Positions 14,101-27,400 of a stretch of DNA of 64,000 nt are shown here, in pieces. The position numbers and the translations under genes were made by a program. Every line of letters starts with the position of its first letter. Position 1 is the first letter of the stretch. This DNA is from Cruorifilaria tuberocauda. Taxonomy: Eukaryota; Nematoda; Chromadorea; Rhabditida; Onchocercidae. The notes beneath the pieces are model-generated. The model did not search any database. It was given only the letters and a program-made list of their open reading frames with translations, and had not been told where the DNA came from. The stretch is from NCBI GenBank assembly GCA_013365365.1, contig JABVXU010000140.1, forward strand, positions 59,760-123,759. Reading direction: 5' to 3'.

Positions 14101-17100
14101 TTTCGTCAAATGATTGCTCGCATGTATCTTCTGTTGGACAACAGCGCCCCACCTGTGGAATTTCACGCGCACTTTTCTCATTTAATCAATTCAGTTTGCT
14201 TTCAGTAAATATTTCAAGATTTCTTCACATATAGTACCGAAATATATAAAGTTTACGAATACTGCTTATCTTTGCTCTAAGATCAGTGGTTCAAAAGAAT
14301 TTCTTTCCCAGCAACAATCAATCAATGGAAATTTATTATTCGAAAAGTTAAAGTTTGTTGGCTAAAATTATTTAAAAGAAGTTAATGGCTAATTAAAATC
14401 TATCACTCGAACTAAATTGAAAATTTATCCCAAATTTGCAACTATTTACTTTCACTTTATTACATTTGCAGTGGTTTCACTCAATAAATAATAACAAAAA
14501 TAAATTATTCCAAAGTTAATTACGGATAATTTGCTATATTTTTCCTGACGTTCACTCTTTTCCGTTTCTCAGCCTTCAATTTGTCTCACAAAATTGCCAT
14601 TCAAATTATTTAATTTTTAAAAAAAGGAAGGATAAAAAATTAACGTAGGCGGCGGTGATATTGTAACCAAACTTTCGTTCATAGATGCATCGTAACATTT
14701 CAAATTCACATTTTCTCTTCGTACGTCCGGCTTGATCGCAAACGAAATTTGAATCCGGTTCCGTCTCTTCCGTTGTCTCATTGCAACTTGAAGTCAAACA
14801 ATCTCGACATTCACCTGCATGTTCATTATTTCTGCATAAAATCACATTTTAATAGTTTCTCTGTGAAATATTTGCTGGCATAATTATTATTTACTTTTTA
14901 AATTTCAGCTGAACTAACCGTAGTAAAGTTGTTCCAAATTTTTATCTCGGCATTTCGCATTTAAAAATAAACATCGATTAGGGTAAGTGACAAAAGTTGT
15001 TGCACATATCGGTTGATATGTGAGATTCTCCGTGCACTGACGATAACAACGACGTGACGCTGAAGAAGAATCTAACGTGAAACTTCTCTGTCAATAAAGA
15101 GGACACATTTGCAAATGCATGTGACTCCATCATATAAGAAGGTTTATGCAACTGATCATTTACTTCAATATGATGGTTAGGATATCAATCTGACTAATAA
15201 ACACCTCGTTGAGAGTGACTTTTTGAACTGTGACCTTTCTTGACTTCTTTTCTATCGCTATCGGAAGAGCACCGTTTCTCGTCAGCTAAAGATAGTCGTT
15301 GTCCTCTTTGCATGGCAATGCACTGTGCTCGTAAGAAAGCACACTGATTTCTAAAAATAATAATACAAAATAAAATTAGCAATCACTCTGACAGAAAAGT
15401 CATTTAAGCATTGAAATGGAGACTGACCGATGCCACTGACCATTACTGTCACATACAGGTTGTCGCATCCCACCACAACTTTCAGACTTTGGACATGTGA
15501 TTTCCTCCTAAATGCGATTTTCGATGAATTTGCAATCCTATAATTTAAGCATGAATATTGAGAACAGTTTATTTGCAATTCTTCCATTAATTCCTAAAAT
15601 CGATGAATGATTGGAGAAATCAGGAATTCTGCATATTTTAAGCGGAATTGTCACGAATAATCATACATCTATAATAGGCCTCTCTCTTTGTTCATCAACG
15701 AATATAATCATCGACGATTTATTGCAAGCCACCAAAGCATACAAAAAAGAAGCGTTAGTTTCATCCTTGAAAATTTAAATCATTTATGCTCGCAAATATT
15801 TCGTCCGTACAAATTAATTGCCGTAATTTTGCTAATGTCAAGTAATAATTACTGAAATGACAATTGTAACAGATGAAACAAATTATTTCAAAGGGTTATG
15901 AAATTCACGGAATGAAAGTTCACATCGAAATTCGATTTGTTTGTAAATTACATCAATAAATAATCAGACATAAAAAATATCGGCGGGAAATTATCTGATT
16001 TCTACTGATATCTATAAAAATTTCAAGAGCCGTTTGATCATTATAATACTCCAAGTTGTGCTTTCCCACCGTTAATCATTTATTAACTTACACTTTTCCT
16101 TTCCATGCAGTTGTATTTTTGAAAAGTGCACAAATTGCGATACGTTCTTTGTTTACTATCACACACGGGCCTATTTCTTTGTGAGCATTTTGTAGGACAA
16201 ACCTAAAATATTTAAGAAGACTTTTTGGAGTTCTGTAAAACCGATCTATTTTGGATAGCTGAAATAAAAATTCGAATAGCTTTCAATATTTAAGTTATGA
16301 TGTTTAAGATGAAGTAAAAATATATTTAACAACTTTCAACAGTATCGAAATCCTCAGCGATCAATCATTTTACAAATAGAAATGATAGCCGCCTATCACT
16401 GATATGACTTCCAAATGAAATATATCGAGACTGATTTGAAACGGAGCTGCTGTTAAATCATTATTGCAACTGTTAAATCAGGTGGATTGCGAGGAAAGGA
16501 TCACTGATCCTCCAACTGACTAACTGATTAAGCTCTATTTTATTATCACTGGATCTTCACCGTTTCGTCGTTCTCCAAATGATTGTAATAAAAAAAGCTG
16601 AACGTTAGATGATCGACCATAAAGTGGACGATAAATTTGATATAAGAAATAGAAAATTTGAATCAAAAACTTTTCAATTGCATAGTTTTTAAATTTTAAT
16701 TCTAAGAATTTGCTGATATTTGAAAAGTAATGTTGGGGAAAGTGACAAATAAAGTCTTACTTCCTCTTCAAAGGTGAAAACAGGTGAGTTTATGTTGCAC
16801 GGCCCGACGTGCACCAAAATCCTAGAGTGATCATGTCGTAGGTTTATTTCTTTGCAGCTAAATAAGGCAAGTGAACAAGGACTGCGATGAGTTTGATTCA
16901 TATTATCACAAACAGGTATCATTATTGATTTTGGCTCATCATTGCAAATTTCAATCACTTCTCTACACGTTTTCGATATAGTTCGATTTACCTCAATCAC
17001 GTTTCGTTTACTGTTTCGGCTTTCCACCTGGTTAAAATTTTATGTTTTGCAAGAAATCGTTGGTATGATTAGAAACATAGGCAGCAATGCAAGTTTGAAA

Positions 17101-17398
17101 ACTTATCAAATTTAAATAATTGCAAATATTTGCTTACTTTTTTTATTGTCTGCGGAATGATATTATTGTAAGTGAATGGTAGCAATGATAGAGTGGTTCG
17201 GTTATGTCCTTTCTCATTTCCAGCATTAGCAATTTTAGAAATAGTAAGGGAATGAGAGGAACTATTTGTAATATTTGTTTGTTGAAATTCAGAAAAGACG
17301 TCGTTATCATTGTCATCAATGAGATCCAAAATATCGTCAACTGGACTAGAAGAGACTAATGGGACAAGTACTACAAGTAATATTACAGTACATCCCAT
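11105..17398 (-). CDS. Secreted multi-Kazal protein (13 Kazal-like modules)
   Basis: Sixteen coding exons, 5' to 3': 17398-17138, 17027-16761, 16202-16092, 15507-15428, 15350-15203, 15087-14919, 14814-14645, 14152-14024, 13857-13749, 13582-13456, 13092-12999, 12900-12753, 12556-12440, 12167-11912, 11640-11426, 11238-11105. Total 2,535 nt, 844 aa. A signal peptide (MGCTVILLVVLVPLVSSS) precedes an acidic, Asn/Ser-rich linker and then 13 cysteine modules of Kazal pattern, each with a P-V/I-C-D/G core and most ending in G-E-C-C shared with the next module. The last module ends at TAA without its sixth cysteine. Many N-glycosylation sequons are present. Where spacing is canonical, the P1 position is Gln, Thr, Asn or Gly, not Arg or Lys, so trypsin inhibition is not evident. 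A structural agrin- or follistatin-like role is equally possible. Several donors are weak (e.g. GTCCGG at 12439), but they join domains exactly. The ortholog is not identified. Confidence 0.88.
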
Positions 17399-17419
17399 TC
17401 TGACAACATTTATTATTTC
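17383..17419 (-). promoter_or_regulatory. Leader acceptor and overlapping uORF of the Kazal gene
   Basis: A T-rich AG acceptor (cattgcag) ends at 17420, so the exon begins at 17419, either trans-spliced or joined to a non-coding 5' exon. The first ATG after it (17409-17407) is out of frame and opens a 9-codon uORF ending in TAA at 17385-17383. The main ATG at 17398 lies inside this uORF. I chose 17398 because the signal peptide begins there and no in-frame ATG lies between the acceptor and it. Confidence 0.5.
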
Positions 17420-20400
17420 CTGCAATGAAGAATTTCATCATTAAAAAGGAACTAATTTTATCTTAAACTTTTCTAGATTTTACATTGAAAATGAATTTAT
17501 TTCGAACCTTTATACTTTCTATAGCTAATTAGTCACCAAAATGCAAGCGATCAGCTAAAATAACGAATTATTAATTGGAAATGCAATTCTGCTTAATTAG
17601 ACAAGAAATAATTCATATTTTGAATAATTTTAAATTCAATGACGAAAGCGAGGGGATTGAGTGATTAAATAGAGTAACATAATTTAGGACAAATCATCTT
17701 GATCATATGAATAAGATTTAGCCATAAAGTAGAGACATTTGTCAGTTTCGCAACAATCACCTATCCCAAAGATACGTTGACAATATGAATTATACGAATT
17801 CGTTACTTTGTATAACTGACAACATGATAAAGTTATGAAGTTGGATTCGATGTTTCATGTAAGATAAATAATGAAATATTTTAACGGAAAATCTGACGTT
17901 CCGCTAGGATGAAGGAATGGAAAAGAATGACAGTCCGGAAACTTTTTCATGCAACAAAAGCAAAACATCGAAACATATCGCTGCCATATTGCAGCATTAC
18001 AGGAAAACGGAAGACCGGAAAAGCAGAAGACACTACACGGGACGTAATCCTTTACTGTTAACAGTTAACAGATATCTCAATTCATCCACCTGAAACATTA
18101 ACTAACATGAATATTACTATTCACTGCTGTAATCCTAACTTCGTTTAATAGTACTTCTTCTTATAGAAATGCTGATGGTTTAGTAACGTATCAGTCGAAA
18201 GAAGCAGGTTGTTGAACATTTAATCTGTCACGAATGCAAGTACATTTTGCAAACTTTCCAGATATAAACAAAAAAGAGAAGAATTAATGAAGCGATCTGA
18301 GGAAGGTTTTAACAAATGAAATTTGATAACGGATAAAAATCAATGACGATATTAAGTGATAAAATGTAATTCAAGCACCGATACAGTATGGAAGGGAGAA
18401 ATGAAATAAGGTACAGTGAGCTTAGATGCGATCAGCTTAATTGATATACGAGTAGTAACGTGTAGTAACACTAAAGAGAGATTGCATCGATTAGATTCAG
18501 AAGGAAAGCGATGTGACTGAGAAGAATGAAAAGCAAACTTTCTAAGAAAAAGTTTGAACGATCCCTTCGAAAATAATATCATACAAATTGATTTGAGTGG
18601 AAAAAACAAAAATTAAAGATTGACGACAAAATTTTGTAAATTGGAGGAAAGAAATTAATATTTGTTATTGCTATTATAACAATAATAAAAGGAAGTAATT
18701 GACTAATTTATTTTCGTCCAAATCTCTACGAATAATATGAAAATAATTATGTGATTGTCGTCAGTGTTAATAATTTATTCAGATTTTCGATTTAATTTTT
18801 ACCAAAAAAGATTTGAAAACTTTACTCAAATTTTTATTCACTTTCAGGATTCTTCATTCAACCTCTCTTTTCGCCTTTCTTCTCTTCTACCACAAGATCT
18901 TTATCAAGTCTTATCAGCGAAAAGAAGTAAATATTCAACAAATAGAAGTGAAGAAATGAAGGAAACAATCTGAGAAGTTGATGGTGTCATTGGGAAATTC
19001 CGCGGAATGCAATGACAACTGGGTCGTCCTTTCCTTCATTCCACAATAATTAACCATGCAAATAACAATAAGAACAACAATAATACTTCCTATGAAGTTG
19101 AAAAATGTCACAAATAATTCTCTAATTACAAACAATAATAATAATAATAATAGCGAGAAGGAAACTCTCCTTCCCAGTTCATTCCTTTTTTCTTCAAAAT
19201 CTCTACACACTCATTTTATTCTTTCTATTGTAAGGAAGACTGCGATGTTATAGTAACGTGTCGTTTTACACGTAGTAAGGCGCAAATTGTCACTAAAAAA
19301 TCACTCAAATTATCTTTTGTTGGGTCATTTTAATGCTATTAAACTCATTAATAATCGAATTTTTTGGACAAACGATAAATCTTTTATTTAGGCTTCTTAA
19401 CAAACTCTTTCATAGAGAACTACGTCATCCCTTATGCAGAGCTTTTCAGTAAAGTCTGCTGTGTAAAGGAGTTAAGTAAGTAGCATTTCAGACAAAGCCT
19501 ATCACAAACCATTCTTTATTATTTTACCTTCTTATAGGTCTTACACAAACTTTTAATGAAAGCTTTTATATCACTGTTTCACACATCTCTAGAAAAACAT
19601 ATCTTAATTCGATTTCTTTCTTATTTGTGGCTTTAACTTTATAGAGTATTACTTCAAATGTATTCATTTCGAATTTGGCCGAAAACTAATTTCTTGGAAT
19701 TGCTGCAACAAATTGAATTGAATTGAAAGTGCACACAGTGAGAGATTTAAACGTAACGTAAACAGCGCCAACTATCTGTCATTCATCAAAATATTTATTT
19801 GTATAAGAGAAACAAACACTAGACGGAAGATTATTTGAAAATAAGTGCAACGAAATTTTTGAAATTTTAACAATAAATCATTGATAGAATCATAAAAATA
19901 TAAATATTCTTAGAAGGGAAAAAATAATAACAAAAACAGTTAAGAATGAAATGTATTTTATGGCTTTTATATTAGCACGGAATATTTTATGATTTACTTC
20001 TAAATGTTATGGAGATACCATTTTAATTGTTTACTCGTTGTTTATTATTCCATTTATATGCTTTGTTTGTTTGCACACTTCCACGCCTTACTTATTATTG
20101 TTGTTTTTAGCTTATCTTTATTTAAGCTAACTGGGATTTATACTCTGCTAAATTAATAATAATTAGTTAATTGAAGTATTATTAGTGTAGCACAAAGATG
20201 AGATAACTTTTTATCTAAAAAGGAATAAAGTTTGAATTTCACTTTGTTGCAATTTTCATTCAAATTGAATCCTATTATTCATACGCGAATTTCTCTGTAT
20301 GATAAGTTGATCAGTGGTTTCATTTTCAGAATGGCTAATCTGATATGTATTTTGCAATATTAGGAGCTCTGAAAACTTGAAAGATACTTGAAACAGTCTA

Positions 20401-21337
20401 CCTTTGTTGTAGCTCGAAAGTAAAATTGGCTAAGAAATATCAAATTGCTTTAATTTGATTTAATAACTGGTTTGTTGAAATTATTCACTGAAAATAGCAA
20501 TATAGGACAGAAAATTGTCTTTATGCAAATTATGGATATTCTAAATTAGGAAACAGTTGCAACTTGGATATTTTATTTAATTTTAGGGTAAAATATAAAA
20601 TCAAGTAGCCCAGGGAGCATTTTCTGTTTCATCTTTTTCTTAGCAAGAATTTTCTTTCGTAATTTTTGTTTTCCTTTTCTTCTTCCTTTGCTGAAAACTG
20701 AAGAATTAAAATCAGGTTGAACTTTCGCATAACTTTTTGCGCTTATCTCTCATCATAGCCTTTGTGCTCCTCTTTTTCTTCAACTGAAATTAAAATAGAA
20801 AAGAAAGCATCTCTCTTAATTTGTTCATTGGCCAGAAGTGAATTAGTGCGTGAAAAATGTCCTGAAAGGACAGGAAGCTTCAGCTGTTAGCCAATCATCA
20901 AATTCCCTCTTATTGGCTGTTGTCGTAAAGCTTAGAAACTTCTTCATATCCCTTTTTATTTATTTTGACGAAGGAAAAGAATGGAAAGAATACTTTGTTT
21001 GTTTTACGAAAATTCCCGCTTCGGTGAAAATAAAACGAAATTTTAGTTAGTTTTTCTTCATTTTCATATAGCAAATCAATGAAAATCAATAGTAAACATT
21101 GCATTCGTTTGAACGAATTTCATTGTTGAATTGCGAGAAATGAAAAGGTTTGAGAATTTCCAGTAATTAATTCAACAAATCCCACCACGTCTGAATTCTG
21201 GACATTTTTCGATTTTGCTCTGTGAATCTTAAAGTATTCCAAAACAGTTATGACAACTGAAAATTCACATTAAGTACTTCCTTTCCCGGAGAACTTGCTA
21301 GTTTCGCTCCTCTAATTTCTACTAATTGACATCCAGA

Positions 21338-21459
21338 ATGGTTTTCATCTCTCCCTCCTCCTCAGAGGCAGACGATTTTCAGCACAAGAAGCATTTTGCC
21401 CGAAGCAGTCGAGAATGTCTACCCGAGTTAATTACGTTAAAGAAATTTGGTCTACGTAC
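21338..21459 (+). other. Candidate alternative first exon (possibly of the globin gene)
   Basis: An ATG-initiated open segment of about 40 codons with compositionally complex, charged sequence (begins MVFISPSSSEADD, continues with HKKHFARSSRECLPEL). It can end at an AC|GTATAA donor at 21459/21460 in phase 2. Globin exon 2 at 25872 needs exactly a phase-2 donor, so it could replace the globin's own first exon and give a non-myristoylated N-terminus. It could also belong to an unrelated gene or be chance. Splicing over 4.4 kb is unproven. Confidence 0.25.
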
Positions 21460-22420
21460 GTATAAATTGACAAGATGTAAACAAATTTCATAAATTTTTG
21501 AATTTTACAAATTTTACAAGAAATTTATCGCTTTCAATATTTTTTAGATTTGTGAAATTTTCTTGTACACCAAGAATTTGTAGAAAAAAATTAAACTTCT
21601 TTTATCACTACATGAATTTATCAGTGCCTCTTTTAATGCCTCTTTTAAAGCCATCTATCCTAAATTCATGGAAATCATGGAATTTCATGGAAATTGAATC
21701 ATTTTAGATTTTTTACCAATCAATTTGGTAACCAGCACGGATCATTACCGGTAGGATTATCTTATCATAAAATTGAAAGCAAATAAACAAAAATAAATGC
21801 GGAATTGATCACAAAATGAAATTTTCAGATCAAATCAAACTCGCACACTAAATTTTTTAATTTAAAATCGTTCCCATCAAGTATACGTAATTATACGTAA
21901 TATCATGCTCATTGTTTGTTCACTAAAGATTACTTGTTTATAATAATATTTACTTGCAGTAATTAGCTGAAAAATTCAACGCTCTTTTTATCTTTTCTCT
22001 TCTCTTTTTTGTTCTTACATGACATAACTCATTTCACTCTATGCAGGAATTCTTATGAAGAACTGATAGCAGCAAAACTAATTTTTCCGTCTTTTCCGGA
22101 AACCTTTTGCTTTTTTCTTCCGTCAGATAACAATTTTGCATTTCATTTTCTTCTTCTATCCTTCCGGTATTACATTTCTGCAATTTAAAAACCACTCTGA
22201 TGGCTTTTTATGCGCATTTATGGATCGGGAATATAGAATAGGTGAAAACTGATAGCATAAAGCATTATCTTTTCGATAATGAATCAATCTCTCATCTTTC
22301 AGAAGACTTTCTTCCCGAATTTCTCAGACCGAAATTTTCAAATAAAAACAAAATTTTATTACAAAAAATATAAAATTTCTTTGAAAATTAGGAGAACGGG
22401 CAGATACCTTCATGTTACAT

Positions 22421-22490
22421 CCTCCCTCCTCCACTCTTCCTCTCTCTTTCTCTCTCCCTCTTTCTCTCTCTCTCTCTTTCTCTCTCTCTC
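22421..22490 (+). repeat. CT-rich microsatellite
   Basis: A near-continuous pyrimidine tract of CCT, CTCTTC and (CT)n/(CTT)n units on the plus strand. Low-complexity; no coding function. Confidence 0.9.
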
Positions 22491-24353
22491 AAATTTCTAC
22501 ACTTAAAATTGAAGTAATATTTAGAATCAATTCAGTTATCATTAAATAGAATATTTATGCATCAAATAACCCTACAATTAGTGAAATTGATGTCAGTTTT
22601 TAATTCGTAGTTTGTTTTTCAAAATTTTTGAAATGCAAAAAAGACATTTCAATGTAATGTAATTGTAATTGCGATAACGCTCATAGAAATGTTTATTTAT
22701 TTTCACAAAGTAAATATGTCAAAGTCAATTTGACAATCATTTAGGCAGTTTAGAAGTAATTAGAGCAATTAACCATTGGTATTCAATTCATATTAATACT
22801 TATTTACTGGCCAAAAAAACTTACCTATAGAATTGAACAAGTAAAAAATCATTTCTAATTTTCTGAAATAAACTAAAATCAATTGATGCTAGAAGGATTA
22901 TATGTGAATTAAAATTGGCTAAAAAGAAAAATTAAATGACAAAGTATCAATCTCATGAGATTTTTCCCCGTTTCCTTTCCTACTTCACACATCTCTCTGT
23001 TTGTTTCTTTGTTTACTTCTGTTTTTCTTGCACAAACTGAAATAAATTTCAATTTCAACAACAACAGGGTAAAGACTATAGTGCACGCATAGCTGCGGTT
23101 TGCTTAAAATTTAATTATTATTGTTTTTCCGAGTGCAATGTATATTTTTATTATGGGACTATATTCTTGCAGTATCAAATTTGTTGAAAATGTAAGATAG
23201 AATTATTAATTAATGAATAATTTTTGAAATAAATAGTTTTGATGCAAATCAAATTCAAAAATAATGAGCGATGTGAATTAAGCATAAAAGTAAGCAAGTT
23301 TCAATAACTTTTTCCGAAAAATTCATATCAATTTTTTGTATAAGAAGTGGAGAGAAGAGGATAGAACATCAAATTTCTTGAAAATATATAGTTCCGAAAT
23401 TTCGAATCCCGAAGGATTAGGGAATTCACTCATCAATTCATTCAGTCATTTTTACTTATAAACAATCGTATGAAAACGCAATCATTATGGAAACGTTGCT
23501 TTGCTGCATATATAAAATTTGAATCCAAAACAGAATTAAAAATCCGGAAAAAGAATAAATTGGATTTCCACTGGAATTTATTCTTGAAATTTTACTTTCT
23601 TAAATTATCGAACCTTTTTCATAGAAGAAAAATTGAAATGCAATATTTAATTTCTCAGTGTAAGAGGCAATCATTTAATTTCGCATAAGTTTATACGGAA
23701 GTTTCTCCTGTCTTCAAAAAAAACCAATTTTGTTTTAAGAGAAATGCGTCAACAGAAATTCATGAAGTTTCGGGAATGACAACTTCTATTCCTGTCCTCA
23801 GAATGTTCTTTTTCTAGCTTAAAGAGATAAAAAGAGAAAGTCATTCTCGAATGCATCGAAAATATTTTCTCCTTTAGTTCACTTCTCCATTCCTCGCTTC
23901 TTTCCCTTTTTATTTAATTATTTAAAAAATAGATCATTTAATCCTTGCAATCAGAGAATATTTCATGCAACTTTGATAATTCAATCATTTCAAGAATGAT
24001 ATCCTCAATGTTCAATTTTATTGTTGTTATCACTGTTGTTAACACAGCAATTTCTACCAAAAAATTATTTTAAAAAGTGCAAAAAGGAAATTAAATTTAT
24101 TTTAAAAATGTTATTTAATTCAAATTTCCCACTGACAACTTTTTGTTATCAGCCGGTGGAGGAATTTGTGTGATAGTCTTCTTCTGGAATACTTCTCATT
24201 TATTGATAGCCAGTTATCAGTACATCTATCCATGCAATATTCATTCAATATTGGGTTGCTTATTAAATACTCGACTAATTTGAATAATTCCCTCTTCAGT
24301 TCACATTTCATTTTTTTTACTTAATCCAAACATGTGCATTTATGAACCAGTCA

Positions 24354-24378
24354 ATCGATCGATCGATCGATCGATCGA
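24354..24378. repeat. (ATCG)n self-complementary tetranucleotide repeat
   Basis: About six tandem copies of ATCG, which is also a chain of overlapping GATC/CGAT palindromes. It lies about 115 bp upstream of the globin start codon. A promoter role is possible but unsupported. Confidence 0.9.
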
Positions 24379-24494
24379 CTAATCAAATAATACAAACAAT
24401 CGCATAATTATGCTTTGAATTATCAGCAAACTTGGTATATTAATGTAATAGTTTTTAGTATTCTATCTTATCGAACTTTGGTGAGAGAAGAGAA

Positions 24495-27400
24495 ATGGGT
24501 AACAAAGAATCGACGGTTCTTCATGAGTCGGGTAGAGTAGGTCGTCAAGCATCACACAGAAAGCAACCGTCGTCCACTAGAACCAGAAGTGAATCAATCC
24601 CGCACACGCAAAGGTCATCTGTTCATTTACAGTTCAGTTCTCTCCACTGTTTCTCCTTGTACCTGTTCAAGCACTCCACCCACTTCATCATTTTCTGAAC
24701 TTTAGCAAAAGATGCAAATTTCGAGTTTCACTTTTCGAGTCTGAAACAAGACGTATAATTCTGGGATTCCATTATATAAATGTTTATCATTGAAGTAAAT
24801 GTAATGCGAAAATATTTCGTGCAACTTTTTCTTTGCTTAGAGCGAAATGAAAACGAAATTAATGGAAATGAAGAAAGAAAAGGAGAAGACGAATTTTTTT
24901 TCTTCCTATTATTATTCCTTATTTTTTCAAATTAAATTTTCTTCCACGAAATGCAAACAAAACTATTTTCCAGAAAAGAAAGTTTTCTTCTTTTCCCAGC
25001 AAAGAATGATAAATAATAGTTGATAAGTTTTGAAGCATTTCTTATAAAGAGGGAAGTGACAACAACTGATTGTTTTTAAAGCTCCTTTGTTTTTGATATT
25101 TAAACTGCAATTTAATTAGATTGACCGTTCATTATTGCATTCGATCATTTTAACTTTGCTTAAAGTTTTATTCTATTACTTTATTCAAAAATGAAACTAA
25201 GAGCTAAATAAAGAGAACAAATTGATTAGAGGTGTTAATTAAGGCGAAAAATTTATCTGATCTCTTTTAACTTTTAGGTTTTTCAACTTTTTTTACTATC
25301 ATTTTGTAAAGCAATAAAATTAAAACGATTCTATAATTATTTTTCGAAATTTGCATAATTTTATTTTTTTGAATATTTACTAAGGTTTCTGATAAATTGG
25401 AAAAGATTTAATTATTTCCTGACTTTAAACCAATTTTAGTTCTCGCAAATTATCAAGTTTTCGAAAGGAAGAAGAAACCGAACTGCCAATCGTTTCAATC
25501 GAAAAGAATCGCAGTAAATCATTTCGTGCTTCCTCTGAACGACCGAAGTATCCACGAGAACTTTTCTACCACATTTCAAAAAAACGAAAGTTTCATTAAG
25601 TAATCCACTAGTGTACGTAGCATGTTTATTCATAGGACTTTCGATCTGATTTTAGGTAATCGTACGTGATTTGTTAGAAATGATATTTTAAAGTCATATA
25701 CCGCTTCACGTAAAGTATGACTTGTAACCCGCTTTCAATTGACTCATTGATTGGAATCAATGGCTATCATCAGCGATGCAAAGACAGAGTTGTACGGTCG
25801 ATGCACCAATTGAAGTTTGAATTGAAATTAGAGATGCCGAGCAAAGTAGTGTAACTAGAATCTTCTCTCAGGTACATGGATGGCGCTAGACGGCGATCGC
25901 ATGTTTGTGAGATCACCGGCCTGAGTGCTCATCAGAAAGCAGTCTTGACAACGATGTGGCGGCAGTTGCCTCGCGCTTTAGTATTTGACCTTGGAAAACG
26001 TGTCTTTGAAATAATCTTTGAACGAGACCCAAATTTATTGGTGGTAATTAATTTGGAACATCTTCGAAGTACTCACCAGTGGCAAGAGCACGTAAACTTC
26101 CGAACGCATGCCCAAGTAATACTCGGTTTTGTTAAATTAACGAAAGCTAGAATTTATTGGGAGTGAAGGAGAGGAGGAAAAAGCTAACGGACGAAAAACA
26201 TGATCAGAGGCAAAATTTTGAATTTCCCTCTCATTTCATTTAGCAGCTCATGGAGAAGTGAGTTGGCAACGTTGTTCGAACCATGATTCATCAATTCAAA
26301 TCATTGATAGTTAAGATGGGCGGGCAACAATTGGCTGAGTAATTGGCAGTTAGTGAAGCAGTAGCATACCGTCATTAATTAGTAATGAAGTGACTGTCTC
26401 ATTCCCTTGTCTTATCACAGTACTGAATGGTGAAGGATAATTTCTTAGTATTCCAAAGTGTTTCAGTCCTCGATAATCATTTAGACAATTACACTTTTGT
26501 GAGACAAAGGCTATCTTTCGTCGGAAATCAACACTCAGTTGATACAACGCTCATTTGATATACAAAAATCGATGCTTTTAATGTTTCCCTATCATCTGTC
26601 TCTGTTAAAAGCCAATCAACATTTGGTTTTCCTAGGCTTCTTACTGATATTTCAGTAAAATAAGAATTATCGTTTTCCGGAAAAGAAAAACAAACGGCTC
26701 ATTCCGTCATAAGTTCGTTGTCTTTTGCAGTGAGAAAAAGAATCACTTACTTTTCCGTCTTCTTCTTCCCTTTCTATCTTCACTTTTATCTTTCAAAACC
26801 TTCTTTTCAATTTTATAATTTTCCTATTTCCAATTAATTCGATTTGGTTTTGTAATGAGAGTAATAAAATTGAGAAAATTATTGGTAAGGATGTAGAAAC
26901 GAGAAAAACTCCCACAAATAACTTATCGAAAAAAGTAAACAAATAGCCATCCGATTAAATCAATCGAATTTCTTTCTTTTTTGTTAAATAATGTTCAGCG
27001 TTTGCAGCGTTTCACCCACGCACTGTCACAATCAATGCGCAATTTGGCGGAAGCGGTCGTAGCAGCTGATCGACTGCAAGAATTCGGTGCAGCTTATGTG
27101 AATCAGGAAGACTTTGCGCATGGAGGCTTTAGCACATGCATTCCGCACAGCTATTGGGATCGACTTTCCGCGGCAATCACGATGACGGCGAAGGAATTTC
27201 TGGATAAACAACAAGTGAAAGGTTTCACTTCCACTCTCTGCTTCTTATTTCGACAGCTTATATATAATTTAAAAGATCAAAAGCGAAAACTTGCAACCAT
27301 GCCTTTTAAATATATGAATTGCTTCATTTCCAAGCATTCTTTTCCATAGTCCATTTTCGCCAACTTTCCAAATGATTTAGTGAAATTCTGCTGATCGTAA

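Larger units (their letters stand above)
17420..24494. other. 7 kb AT-rich interval between Kazal and globin genes
   Basis: No gene with a recognisable family. It contains a CT-rich microsatellite at about 22,421-22,490, a short palindromic ATCG repeat at 24,354-24,378, overlapping CTGTTAACAG palindromes near 18,055-18,070, and one coding-like exon candidate at 21,338-21,459 that is listed separately. It serves as the common upstream region of the divergent Kazal (minus) and globin (plus) genes. Confidence 0.5.
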
